Origin: Streptomyces corallincola
Lineage (GTDB): Bacteria; Actinomycetota; Actinomycetes; Streptomycetales; Streptomycetaceae
NCBI RefSeq assembly: GCF_019104725.1
Contig: NZ_JAHRXF010000046.1
Location: 1 to 48,480 of the forward strand
DNA: 48,480 bases
Direction: 5' to 3'
A program made the position numbers and the translations under genes. The first letter of the stretch is position 1. Each line of letters begins with the position of its first letter. Of this stretch, positions 31,378-39,248 are shown piece by piece. The notes beneath the pieces are model-generated. The model ran no database searches, was not told the DNA's origin, and saw only the letters and a program-made list of their open reading frames with translations.

Positions 31378-33033
31378 ATGGATGGCCCGAGATCCAAGGT
31401 TGAGCTCTTCGCGGCGATCCGCCGCGACTCCCGTACCGAGAAGCTGTCGATCCAGGAACTGTCGCGCCGCTACGGAGTCCACCGGCGCCTGGTGCGCGAA
31501 GCTCTGACGTCCCCGTGGCCGACACCCCGCAAGCCGATGCCTCCGCGGCCTTCGGTGATTGACCCCTACAAGCCTCTGATCGACGCGATTCTGCGTGCTG
31601 ATCTGGATGCCCCGCGCAAGCAGCGCCACACCGCCAAGCGGGCCTTCGACCGGCTGGTCGAAGAGCACGGGATGGACAGCGTCTCCTACGGCCGGGTACG
31701 GGACTACATCAGGCGCCGCAAGCCCGAGATCTGGGTCGAGGAAGGCCGCGGACCGCCCCGTGTGTTCATCCCGCAGACGCACCGTCCCGGAGAGGAGGCC
31801 GAGGTCGATTTCGGGGACGTCTACATCACGCTCGATAGAGTGCGCACCCTGTGCTACCTGTTCGTTTTCCGGCTCTCGTTCTCCGGGAAGGCCGTGCACC
31901 ATGTGTCGGCCTCGGAGGGGCAGGAAGCCTTCTTCGAGGGCGATGTCCACGCCTTCCGGGTGCTGGGCGGCATCCCCAGGGGCAAGGTCCGTTACGACAA
32001 CCTCACCTCCGCGGTGGCCCGGGTACTCGGCTTCACCCGGGCCCGGGTGGAGACGGACCGCTGGACCGCGTTCCGCTCCTGGGCGGGTCTGGACGCCTTC
32101 TACTGCCAACCGGGCATCGACGGCGCCCATGAGAAGGGCGGCGTTGAGGGCGAAGTCGGCCGGTTCCGCCGCAACCATTTGGTCCCCGTCCCCGATGTCA
32201 CCACCCTGGCCGAGCTCAACGCCCGGATCGATGAGTGGGACCGGCAGGACGACCAGCGCCGGATCGGAGAGCGTCCGCGCACCGTCGGCGAGTACTTCGC
32301 CATCGAAAAAACCTTGCTCCAACCACTGCCCGAGGATCACTTCGAGACCGGGCGGCTCCTGACCCCGAGGGTGGACCGCTACGCGCAGGTCACCGTGCGG
32401 CAGAACCACTACTCGGTGCCGGTGCGGCTGATCGGCCGCCAGGTCCGCGTCCTGCTGCACGCCTCCGAGGTGGTGGTCTACGAGGGCCGCACCGAGGTCG
32501 CCCGCCACGAGCGCCTCGTCGCGCGTGACGGGAGCCGCCTGGACCTGGACCACTACCTGGAAGGGCTGCTGCGCAAGCCGGGCGCGCTGCCCGGGGCGAC
32601 CGCGCTGGACCAGGCCCGCGCGGCGGGGAAGTTCACCCCGGTGCATGACACCTTGTGGGAGGCCGCTTGCCGGGCACACGGTGACGCGGCCGGCACTCGT
32701 TCGCTGATCGAGGTTCTGCTGCTGCACCGGCACATGAGCCACGACCACGTCGTCGCCGGGATCGCCGCCGCCCTGCGGGCCGGGGCCCTGACCTCGGATG
32801 CGGTGGCCCTGGAAGCCCGCCTGGCCGCCGAACGCGAGACTCCCGCCGAGGCGGGCCCGGACACGGCGCTGGGCCGTATCACCTCTCCGGTGGTGTCGCT
32901 GACCGCGCGCAGGCTGGCCGCGCTGCCCCCGGACCCCAGGCCGCTGCCCTCGGTGGCCGCCTACGACCAGCTCCTTCGCCACACCCGGCCGACGGCCGGA
33001 CGTCCCCCCAGCCAAGGGAGTCCCCTGCCATGA
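31378..33033 (+). CDS. IS21-family transposase IstA
   Basis: 551 residues. An N-terminal helix-turn-helix (about 20-42, IQELSRRYGVHRRLVREAL) binds the terminal repeats. The DDE catalytic core follows, with D144 in EVDFGD, D207 in VRYDN and E257 in EKGGVEGEV, and a C-terminal beta-barrel and helices. ATG 31378 has GGGGG about 6 nt upstream and follows the left terminal repeats by 54 bp. The last four bases overlap the istB start (ATGA), as usual for coupled istA/istB. Confidence 0.95.
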   Translation: MDGPRSKVELFAAIRRDSRTEKLSIQELSRRYGVHRRLVREALTSPWPTPRKPMPPRPSVIDPYKPLIDAILRADLDAPRKQRHTAKRAFDRLVEEHGMDSVSYGRVRDYIRRRKPEIWVEEGRGPPRVFIPQTHRPGEEAEVDFGDVYITLDRVRTLCYLFVFRLSFSGKAVHHVSASEGQEAFFEGDVHAFRVLGGIPRGKVRYDNLTSAVARVLGFTRARVETDRWTAFRSWAGLDAFYCQPGIDGAHEKGGVEGEVGRFRRNHLVPVPDVTTLAELNARIDEWDRQDDQRRIGERPRTVGEYFAIEKTLLQPLPEDHFETGRLLTPRVDRYAQVTVRQNHYSVPVRLIGRQVRVLLHASEVVVYEGRTEVARHERLVARDGSRLDLDHYLEGLLRKPGALPGATALDQARAAGKFTPVHDTLWEAACRAHGDAAGTRSLIEVLLLHRHMSHDHVVAGIAAALRAGALTSDAVALEARLAAERETPAEAGPDTALGRITSPVVSLTARRLAALPPDPRPLPSVAAYDQLLRHTRPTAGRPPSQGSPLP

Positions 33034-33824
33034 ACGCCACCCGTCCCCGCGGTCTGACCGAGCCTGCCGCAGACGCGGCCATCGACGCGGCCTGCCGCAA
33101 CCTGCACCTGCCCACGCTGCGGGGCCAGTTCTCCGAGCTCGCCGACGCCGCGGCCCACGACCAGATGACCTACCGCGGGTTCCTGGCCGAGCTGCTGATG
33201 GCCGAATGCGACGACCGCAACCGCCGCCGCTCCGAGCGTCGGATAAAAGCTGCCGGCTTTCCCTGCGAGAAGGCGCTTCGCACGCTCGACTTCGAGGCGA
33301 ACTCCGCCATCGATCCGGCGGCCATCCATACCCTGGCCTCGTGCGACTGGATTCGCAAAGGGCTGCCGCTGTGTCTGATCGGCGACTCGGGGACCGGCAA
33401 GTCTCACCTGGTGATCGCGCTGGGCACCGAGGCCGCGATGGCCAGCTTCCGGGTCAAGTACGTCCTGGCGACCAAGCTCGTCAACGAGCTCGTCGAGGCC
33501 GCCGACGAGAAGCTGCTGACCAAGACGATCGCCCGCTACGGACGGGGCGATCTGCTCTGTATTGATGAGCTGGGATACATGGAGCTGGACCGGCGGGGCG
33601 CCGAGCTGTTGTTCCAGGTGCTGACCGAGCGCGAGGAGAAGAACAGCATGGCGATCGCCTCCAACGAGTCCTTCTCCTCGTGGACCAAGACGTTCACCGA
33701 CCCCAGGCTCTGCGCGGCCATCGTGGACCGCCTCACCTTCAGCGGCAACATCATCGAAACCGGCAGCGACTCCTACCGTCTCGCCAGCACCCGGGCCCGA
33801 GCCGGACAGGCTCAAGCCGGCTGA
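33030..33824 (+). CDS. IS21-family helper ATPase IstB
   Basis: 264-residue AAA+ protein that helps IstA choose and engage target DNA. Walker A GDSGTGKSH is at 118-126 and Walker B LLCIDELGYM at 175-184; an N-terminal helical domain (LPTLRGQFSELADAA) and sensor residues follow the family pattern. Starts in the istA stop (4-bp overlap). Its 3' end overlaps the convergent YunG gene by 13 bp. Confidence 0.95.
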   Translation: MNATRPRGLTEPAADAAIDAACRNLHLPTLRGQFSELADAAAHDQMTYRGFLAELLMAECDDRNRRRSERRIKAAGFPCEKALRTLDFEANSAIDPAAIHTLASCDWIRKGLPLCLIGDSGTGKSHLVIALGTEAAMASFRVKYVLATKLVNELVEAADEKLLTKTIARYGRGDLLCIDELGYMELDRRGAELLFQVLTEREEKNSMAIASNESFSSWTKTFTDPRLCAAIVDRLTFSGNIIETGSDSYRLASTRARAGQAQAG

Positions 33825-34240
33825 CAAGACGTATCGACAGGGATCCTCGTCTGCTGCCGGTCGAGCTTCTCCATGACACGGTCGCGGAGAAGCTCGTACT
33901 CCTCACGCAGTCTGCGCCATTCGGTCACGGGCGGTCGGGGAATGACAACACCTCCGGTGACAGTCTCCTCCGGCCCGAACTGCTCGCGGGTGAGGTCGAT
34001 CTCGAGGTCCATGCCCAGGCGGTTCCACCAGTGGTAGTCCACGCGCTCGCCGTTGACGTGGACTTCTCCCCGGATCAGTTCGCCTCCCAGCAGATCATTG
34101 AGCAGCATGGCGGTCACACCGCACTGGTCCCGAGCCGGGTTGTCCGGGCTCCAGCGCGATCGGAACTCAGGCGTGCATGTCTCGGCACTCCAGCTGCTGC
34201 GAACGGCTCGTTCGATGTCGGTGAGAAGCAACGGTGTCAT
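33812..34240 (-). CDS. YunG-family protein, passenger of the IS21 element
   Basis: 142 residues. Matches the YunG family of unknown function: SWSAETCTPEFRSRW, WSPDNPARDQCGVTAMLLND, GGELIRGEVHVNG, DYHWWNRLGMDLEIDLTREQFG. Conserved C40, H70 and D82 are spaced as in papain-like or transglutaminase-like hydrolases, so enzymatic activity is a fair guess but not known. ATG 34240 has GGGAGGA about 10 nt upstream; a longer frame to 34285 is less likely. It lies on the opposite strand to istA/istB, wholly inside the terminal repeats, and so moves with the element. Confidence 0.8.
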   Translation of the reverse strand: MTPLLLTDIERAVRSSWSAETCTPEFRSRWSPDNPARDQCGVTAMLLNDLLGGELIRGEVHVNGERVDYHWWNRLGMDLEIDLTREQFGPEETVTGGVVIPRPPVTEWRRLREEYELLRDRVMEKLDRQQTRIPVDTSCQPA

Positions 34241-34314
34241 GCCGGCAATCCTCCCAGCCAGCACTGACAACGGCCGGATCGACAACCTCGTCGGCCTACA
34301 CGATCAAAGCCACT

Positions 34315-34402
34315 GGGGCCAATCAACTCGTTCACGACGAGCCTCGAAGATCGCTGCCTGGGGCCAGAAGACTCGTTCACGTGGGGCCAATTGACTCGTT
34401 CG
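34315..34402. repeat. Three right-end terminal repeats of the IS21 element
   Basis: Copies of TGGGGCCAnnnnACTCGTTC at 34315-34334, 34360-34379 and 34383-34402, inverse to the left-end copies. IstA is known in IS21 relatives to bind several such repeats at each end. Confidence 0.85.
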
Positions 34403-34409
34403 AAGCCAG

Positions 34410-34415
34410 GGCGGC
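34410..34415. repeat. Right target-site duplication of the IS21 element
   Basis: GGGCGG, identical to 31226-31231. Removing the element and one copy restores a continuous G-rich intergenic sequence, so no gene was interrupted. Confidence 0.8.
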
Positions 34416-34581
34416 GGGGGCGACACAGGTGCGGTGCGGCGGCGCGGGTGGCACGGACGGGAGTCGGCAGCGCAGGCGAGGTGGCCCAGCCGAGGCACAG
34501 AGACCCGAGCGCCACGGCCAACCCCGGCAGCCCGGCCCAGCCAACCCGTAACGGCCCAACCACCACGGCCGGGCCGCACCC

Positions 34582-35187
34582 TCAGCCCAGCACCCCGAGC
34601 AACCCCCGCACACAGAGATCCCGCACCTCTCCGCGCGTCAACTCCCCGTCCCGAAGCCACTCCAGACAGACCGCCGTCGTGAAGGCCAGCCACCCCCGCA
34701 CCGCCATCCGCGCACGCGGCGTGCCGGCGATCTCGGGTCCGAACTCGGGATCGGCGGCGAGAGCGTCCAGGATCTGCCGCTCCTGCGCGGCGAGCGCCTG
34801 CCGGTACACGCGGCGCACGGCCTGGTCACCGGCCGCGTCGGCCCGGTGGAAGGCACGGAAACCGTGAGCATGTTCCTCGACGCAGACGAGATACGTGTCG
34901 AGTCCGGCGGGAAGCTGCTCACGCACGGGCTCACCGGGAACGGCGGCCGTGAGCCGCAGGAGCCGCTCGCTCTCCCGCTCGACCACGGCCGCGAAGAAGT
35001 CCCGCTTGGTCGGGAAGTAGTGGTACAGCAGGCCGCGCGACACCCCGGCGATCTCCGCGACCTGCTCGATCCACACGTCCTCATACGGGCTCTCGGAGAA
35101 CAGGCGCGCGCCAACCGTCAGCAGTTGCTCACGGCGTTCGCCGGTACTGAGTCTGCGCCGGGCGCGCTCCCCCTGGTTCGCGGGCAT
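34582..35187 (-). CDS. TetR-family transcriptional regulator (divergent from P450)
   Basis: 201 residues with an N-terminal helix-turn-helix (WIEQVAEIAGVSRGLLYHYFPTKRDFFAAV, about 39-68) and a helical C-terminal ligand-binding domain. The ATG at 35187 has no clear ribosome site and may be leaderless or weakly translated. It is divergent from the P450 at 35296, with two inverted 16-bp boxes in the 108-bp gap, the standard layout for a repressor that controls itself and the P450. Confidence 0.9.
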   Translation of the reverse strand: MPANQGERARRRLSTGERREQLLTVGARLFSESPYEDVWIEQVAEIAGVSRGLLYHYFPTKRDFFAAVVERESERLLRLTAAVPGEPVREQLPAGLDTYLVCVEEHAHGFRAFHRADAAGDQAVRRVYRQALAAQERQILDALAADPEFGPEIAGTPRARMAVRGWLAFTTAVCLEWLRDGELTRGEVRDLCVRGLLGVLG

Positions 35188-35203
35188 GCGGCCAGCTTAC
35201 TTG

Positions 35204-35253
35204 ACGTCGATTCAACAAGGGGACCAGACTGAGACCACTTGTTGAATCGACGT
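35204..35253. promoter_or_regulatory. 16-bp inverted operator pair between TetR and P450
   Basis: ACGTCGATTCAACAAG at 35204-35219 and its exact complement at 35238-35253 are separated by 18 nt. Each arm includes a TTGAnnnnnnTTCAA-like motif (35201-35215, and mirrored in the right arm), consistent with two TetR dimer sites. The right arm is 43 bp before the P450 ATG and the left is 17 bp before the regulator ATG. Confidence 0.8.
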
Positions 35254-35295
35254 ACAACAGTGGTCCACCGTCGCTGGGTCAAGGGAGATCGGGTC

Positions 35296-36822
35296 ATGGC
35301 GAAGACGACGGAGACGGGTCTGCCAAAGGGTTTCCGGGGCGCCGAGCAGGGGTGGCCGGAGCTGCGCCGCATCCCGCACCCGCCGCGCCGAGTGCCGCTG
35401 CTCGGGGACGTGCTGGGGGTGGACCGGCGCCACCCCGTGCAGGACTCGACCCGGATGGGGCGGGAGCTGGGCCCGGTGTTCCGGCGGCGGGCGTTCGGCA
35501 AGGAGTTCGTGTTCGTGTGGGGCGCCCGGCAGGTCGCGGACCTGGCGGACGAGTCCCGGTTCGCCAAGCACGTGGGCCTGGGTGTCGCCAACCTGCGTCC
35601 GGTCGCGGGCGACGGCCTCTTCACGGCGTACAACCACGAGCCCAACTGGCAATTGGCGCACGACGTGCTGGCGCCCGGCTTCAGCCGCGAGGCGATGGAG
35701 GGCTACCACGGCATGATGCTCTCCGTGGCGGACCGTCTGACCGGGCACTGGGACCGCGAACTGGCCGCCGGGCGGCCGGTGGACGTGCCCGGCGACATGA
35801 CGAAGCTGACCCTGGAGACCATCGCCCGCACCGGCTTCGGGCACGACTTCGGCTCGTTCGAGCGTGAGCGCCCGCACCCCTTCGTGACGGCGATGGTCGG
35901 CACCCTCACGCACGCCCAGCGCCGCAACAGCGTGCCCGCGCCGCTCGCCCCGCTGCTGCTGCGCGGCCCGTCCCGGCGCGACGCGGCCGACATCGCGTAT
36001 CTGAACCGCACGGTGGACGCCCTGGTCGCCGCGCGCCTCGACGACGGCGGGGGCCGGGGAGGTGACGGTGGCGGGGGCGACCTGCTGGACCGGATGCTGG
36101 CCACCGCGCACCCGGTCACCGGCGAGCGGCTGTCACCGGAGAACGTCCGCAAACAGGTCATCACCTTCCTGGTGGCCGGTCACGAGACCACTTCGGGGGC
36201 GCTCTCCTTCGCCCTCCACTACCTCTCCCGGCACCCCGACATCGCCGCCCGCGCCCGCGCCGAGGTGGACAGCGTCTGGGGCGACACACCCGAACCCGGT
36301 TACGAGCAGGTGGCCCGGCTGCGTCATGTCCGCCGGGTGCTGGACGAGGCGCTGCGCCTGTGGCCGACCGCGCCGGGTTACGCCCGCGAGGCCGTGGTGG
36401 ACACCGAGTTGGCCGGCGGGCACCCGATGCGGCGCGGGGCCTGGGCACTGGTGCTCCTCCCCCTGCTCCACCGGGACCCCGAGGTCTGGGGCCCGGACGC
36501 CGAACGCTTCGACCCCGACCGCTTCGAGCCCGGCGCGGTCCGCAGCCGCCCCGCCCACACCTTCAAACCCTTCGGCACCGGCGCCCGCGCCTGCATCGGC
36601 CGCCAATTCGCCCTCCACGAGGCCACCCTCGTCCTCGGCCTCCTGCTCCGCCGCTACGACCTCGTCCCCGACCCCGCCTACCGGCTCAGGGTCACCGAGC
36701 GGCTGACCCTGATGCCGGAGGGGCTGCGGCTCCGGCTGGAGCGGCGGACGGCGCGCGGCGACGGGGTCGGCGGCGCCGGGCCCACGGCAGGATCATGCGA
36801 CTCCCGGACCCGATCGGTCTGA
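35296..36822 (+). CDS. Stand-alone CYP102-like cytochrome P450
   Basis: 508 residues. Its heme domain is closely like that of the P450 fusion at 20767-23988: AYNHEPNWQLAHDVLAPGF, I-helix AGHETTSG (294-301), E351-A-L-R354 and FKPFGTGARACIG with ligand C433. There is no reductase; the protein ends soon after the heme domain with a short glycine/serine-rich tail. A glycine/aspartate run (250-261) sits in a surface loop. ATG 35296 has GGGAG 8 nt upstream. It needs an external reductase and is likely induced by a ligand of the divergent TetR protein. No ferredoxin or reductase gene adjoins. Confidence 0.93.
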   Translation: MAKTTETGLPKGFRGAEQGWPELRRIPHPPRRVPLLGDVLGVDRRHPVQDSTRMGRELGPVFRRRAFGKEFVFVWGARQVADLADESRFAKHVGLGVANLRPVAGDGLFTAYNHEPNWQLAHDVLAPGFSREAMEGYHGMMLSVADRLTGHWDRELAAGRPVDVPGDMTKLTLETIARTGFGHDFGSFERERPHPFVTAMVGTLTHAQRRNSVPAPLAPLLLRGPSRRDAADIAYLNRTVDALVAARLDDGGGRGGDGGGGDLLDRMLATAHPVTGERLSPENVRKQVITFLVAGHETTSGALSFALHYLSRHPDIAARARAEVDSVWGDTPEPGYEQVARLRHVRRVLDEALRLWPTAPGYAREAVVDTELAGGHPMRRGAWALVLLPLLHRDPEVWGPDAERFDPDRFEPGAVRSRPAHTFKPFGTGARACIGRQFALHEATLVLGLLLRRYDLVPDPAYRLRVTERLTLMPEGLRLRLERRTARGDGVGGAGPTAGSCDSRTRSV

Positions 36823-37062
36823 GAAACCGCGGCTCAAGCTGGTCCCCTCGAAGGAACGGCACATCCACGCCCCTTCCAGAGGAGCACCAACATGCCTCCC
36901 GACGCCTACGTCGGCCTCGACCGCTGATCTGTCCTCGGAGGTTGCGGATGGTGACGCGGGTCTCGGCTACGGGATCTTGAAACGGGTGAGGGGCCTGCGG
37001 GCCCGGTGTGGATTGCGAAGTCCGCATCACCGGCGACCAGAAACACCCTCGTGCCCAACCGT
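36823..37062. other. Intergenic stretch before the decayed island
   Basis: 240 bp with no supported gene. It includes a well-placed ribosome site followed by a very short frame (MPPDAYVGLDR, starting near 36891) that stops after 11 codons; this may be the start of a lost gene. Confidence 0.4.
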
Positions 37063-37063
37063 C

Positions 37064-37322
37064 ATGCGCCCCCTGACGGAGAACGGACGTCTGCGTCTGG
37101 CCCACTGCGTCGTCGAGGACGGCTGGCCGCTTCAACGGGCCGCTTCCAGGTGTCACCCACCACGGCCCAGCGCCGGGCCGACCCATACCGGACGGCGGGC
37201 GACGACAGGATGGCCGCCCGCGCCGACTCCCAACCCGCACCGAGTCAAGGTCCGCGTCCTGCGCCGCCGGGGACAGGCACGAATCGCACACTTCCCGCGG
37301 TTGACACCCCCCACCACAGTCA
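37064..37322 (+). pseudogene. IS481-family transposase remnant
   Basis: Pieces of an IS481 N-terminus appear in alternating frames: LTENGRLRLAHCVVEDGWPL from the ATG at 37064, then GRFQVSPTTAQR in a second frame near 37144-37190, then back to the first frame with KVRVLRRRGQARIAHF near 37240-37300. At least two frameshifts, and the DDE core is missing. Nonfunctional. Confidence 0.7.
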
Positions 37323-37833
37323 ACAACAAGACGTATACGGGAAGTTACGGATCGACGGACCAGAGCGAGCGCCTTCGACTCGGGGACACGGTGCCCCACA
37401 ACAGGCCCCTCGGCCTGTCCGCGAAGACGACGGCGGGCGTGGACATGGGCATCAACCGGGAGCCCGGGGGCACCCTGAACTCCATGAGGACCGGGGGCGA
37501 AACCTACTTCTACCTCACCGACACCATCGGCTCGGTCATTGGCCTCGCCGACGAAGACGACCACATCGACTGCTTCCCCCAACCCGACCCTCCGGCCAGG
37601 AACAGAACCCCGACCGCTACGCAGCTGGCGGCTCCGCAGCTGCCGCAGGAGCCGCGCCCAGTCTTGGCGCATCAATCGGTACGGGCATTACTGGATGCAC
37701 CGCATATCCTGCGGAACTTTCAGAAGCCGCTGTCGCGGGAACTGAGGTAGTTACGCCAATCGCTGGTCATTACATCGATGCGGGTGGCCAGGAGAGGGAA
37801 GGAACGCATGGGAGAAGGGAGGGGAAATCCGTG
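37323..37833 (+). pseudogene. RHS-repeat polymorphic-toxin C-terminal remnant
   Basis: The RHS core is recognisable: PLGLSAKTTAGVDMGINREP, GGTLNSMRTGGETYFYLTD, IGSVIGLADED. A deletion then joins this to the last core motif, FPQPDP in one frame and SGQEQNPDRYAAGG in the next, so there is also a frameshift. The rest is a glycine/alanine-rich stretch that may be the linker before a lost toxin tip. In intact RHS proteins this core wraps a C-terminal toxin. Only the 3' part remains; the locus cannot make a working toxin. Confidence 0.65.
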
Positions 37834-37947
37834 ATGGAGTCCGCCCTCATCGTCCCTTCGCAGGATGCGCCAGCAGGCGTGATCATCTTTGCTTTCATTG
37901 TGGCACTAATCGTCATCATCGCGGCCTATTTCACCCTGCGTAAGTGA
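37834..37947 (+). CDS. Small single-helix membrane protein
   Basis: 37 residues: a short polar start (MESALIVPSQD), one strongly hydrophobic helix (VIIFAFIVALIVIIAAYF) and a basic end (TLRK). GGGAGGGGA lies 6-15 nt upstream. It continues in frame with the RHS remnant, so it could instead be that protein's tail; the ribosome site favours a separate gene. Lower GC than flanking genes. Possibly an immunity or orphan membrane protein of the toxin locus. Function unknown. Confidence 0.4.
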   Translation: MESALIVPSQDAPAGVIIFAFIVALIVIIAAYFTLRK

Positions 37948-38011
37948 TCATGACGCAGAACGACCGAGCGGCCACCGTGAGGCGGTTTCACTCTCCCTAC
38001 CCGGAGACGTA

Positions 38012-38225
38012 ATGGCAAAAATGCTCGGCACCATTCATGATGGTCGAATATTCGTGGCGGGCGCAGCTTTCCTCACCTATCCTCGGCGGATTTTTCGGAG
38101 CGACCGTCGGTTACTACGCCATTTCACTTGGGGGCCGGGCGCGTGACGCGCTCAGCCCTCGCACTGAGAGATTGGGGATGAAATGCCCAAGGTCGGTTGG
38201 TCGATCGGTCAGCGCGCCGCAGTAA
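38012..38225 (+). CDS. Small hypothetical gene(s), frame uncertain
   Basis: Two overlapping frames compete. The first begins at ATG 38012 with a good GGAGA ribosome site and encodes 44 residues (MAKMLGTIHDGRIFVAG..., stop at 38146). The second begins at 38037 with no ribosome site and encodes 62 residues with one hydrophobic segment (SPILGGFFGATVGYYAISLG). A frameshift could have split one short membrane protein into both. GC is well below the window average. No family recognised. Confidence 0.3.
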
Positions 38226-38398
38226 AGCGATGGATGATACTCGTCAACCTGTTCGCTGTCGCAGGGCTTATTCTGTCGATCCTTCTGATCGTCATGGGAA
38301 ACAGCGGCGGTTGGGTTCTGCTCGCACTGACAGTGTGCATGGCCGGTGCGGCACATATGTTCGTGGGAAGCATCAGGAAACCTCAACCTCGCCGATAG
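38183..38398 (+). CDS. Small two-helix membrane protein
   Basis: 71 residues. Two hydrophobic helices (about 17-41 and 44-63) between a basic start and the basic tail SIRKPQPRR. GGGGA lies 6 nt before ATG 38183. The position directly after the RHS remnant and the reduced GC suggest it came with the toxin locus, where small membrane proteins often give immunity; this is inference. No homologue recognised. Confidence 0.5.
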   Translation: MPKVGWSIGQRAAVKRWMILVNLFAVAGLILSILLIVMGNSGGWVLLALTVCMAGAAHMFVGSIRKPQPRR

Positions 38399-38534
38399 AA
38401 GCATTTCATTTGATCAGAAAATCAAAGCGTTCCCTTCACGCCCCGCACTCGCTTGAGTTGCGCCGTCGCGCGGTGCGGGTGGCCCCCGAAGTACGGCCGG
38501 AGTAAGACACCGAGTGGGCCGCAACGAAGGCGGT

Positions 38535-38551
38535 CCCCCAGAAAATGGGGG
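38535..38551. terminator. CCCCCA/TGGGGG hairpin
   Basis: 6-bp stem with a GAAAA loop between the convergent small membrane gene (ending 38398) and PRC-barrel gene (ending 38623). Candidate terminator for the plus-strand genes. Confidence 0.45.
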
Positions 38552-38563
38552 CGCCGAGAAACA

Positions 38564-38605
38564 CGTGTGGGGTCGGACAGAGAATTCTCTGTCCGACCCC
38601 ACACG
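38564..38605. terminator. Perfect 42-bp palindrome after the PRC-barrel gene
   Basis: Every base pairs, 21 bp in each half, centred on GAATTC with no unpaired loop. It lies 18 bp past the PRC-barrel stop (minus strand). Very probably a bidirectional terminator, though a perfect palindrome of this length can also form a cruciform. Confidence 0.75.
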
Positions 38606-38622
38606 CGGCTGGCGCTGTGATG

Positions 38623-38976
38623 TCAGATGTTGCGGTGGGACTGGTAGTAGGTCCCGAGCTGCTCGTGGTAGCCGGTGTCACCGACGTGCTTGTCCTTGTC
38701 GAACTCCGGGGAGTTCTTGATCTGGTCCTTGGTGAGGTTCACGTAGATCTTCTCCTCGGCCTGGTCCACCGTCTTGACGGTTCCGGCCGGCAGCAGTACG
38801 TGCTTGCCGAAGATCCATACACCGGTGTCAACGACGATGTAGGAGGAGTCAACGTCGTCCGAGTGCTTGTCAACCTTGCCGATGCTGCCGTCAGTGGCCT
38901 CGACCTTGAATCCGGTCAGGTCGGTGCCCGCGGTGTGGCCGGTGGTCGGCTGGTAGCCCCACATGCTGTCACTCAT
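38623..38976 (-). CDS. PRC-barrel domain protein
   Basis: 117 residues. The PRC-barrel core is visible in FKVEATDGSIGKVDKHSDDVDSSYIVVDTG followed by GKHVLLPAGTVKTVDQAEEKIYVNLTKDQI, a sequence common to Streptomyces stress-associated small proteins. The C-terminal segment after this core is polar and probably disordered. GGGAG lies 8-12 nt before ATG 38976. Monocistronic and ended by the 42-bp palindrome. Often stress- or osmotically induced in the genus; exact role unknown. Confidence 0.9.
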   Translation of the reverse strand: MSDSMWGYQPTTGHTAGTDLTGFKVEATDGSIGKVDKHSDDVDSSYIVVDTGVWIFGKHVLLPAGTVKTVDQAEEKIYVNLTKDQIKNSPEFDKDKHVGDTGYHEQLGTYYQSHRNI

Positions 38977-39123
38977 AAAACGGCTCCCTCATCGAGATGC
39001 ATTGCTGATTTCACAGCAGAACTTGGTTCGGCCACCTCGCGCTAAAAACTGTGTGGCGCGTCCTCGATAAGCCGAGTGCCCCTGTCGCGTCGGCTCACAC
39101 ACGCTTTTTCCATGTGACCGAAA

Positions 39124-39182
39124 ACGGCCGGAGGTGCCGTGTGGAGGACCTGGTTCCTGGCGTCACGGCCACCTCCGGCCGT
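39124..39182. repeat. Long imperfect hairpin upstream of the PRC-barrel gene
   Basis: ACGGCCGGAGGTG (39124-39136) pairs exactly with 39170-39182; inside, CCGTG/CACGG adds 5 bp after a bulge and AGGA/TCCT a further 4 bp. About 22 pairs in 59 nt. It lies 148 bp upstream of the PRC-barrel start. It may be a terminator of a lost gene, a small RNA or the end of a mobile remnant. Confidence 0.6.
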
Positions 39183-39248
39183 GATCCCCGAGTACCCCGT
39201 ATTTGGGGAATCATCCGCTTCTCCCGATATGGGGTGCAGGCATGAGAA

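Larger units (their letters stand above)
31232..34409. mobile_element. Complete IS21-family insertion sequence with a YunG passenger gene (3178 bp)
   Basis: Ends read TGGCT...AGCCA, matching the 5'-TG...CA-3' termini of IS21 elements. Each end carries three copies of a roughly 20-bp repeat, consensus GAACGAGTnnnnTGGCCCCA: left copies at 31239-31258, 31262-31281 and 31304-31323 (the last less exact); right copies in inverse orientation at 34383-34402, 34360-34379 and 34315-34334. It encodes istA and istB, overlapping by 4 bp, and is flanked by a perfect 6-bp duplication GGGCGG. All open frames are intact. It is longer than a typical IS21 (about 2-2.5 kb) because of the YunG-family gene between istB and the right end. 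Confidence 0.9.

Noticed and set aside
36692..37675. 327-residue minus-strand frame over the P450 tail and IS481 remnant
   Set aside because: Overlaps the P450 3' end antisense, has no ribosome site and no recognisable motif; the IS481 and RHS pieces are on the plus strand.
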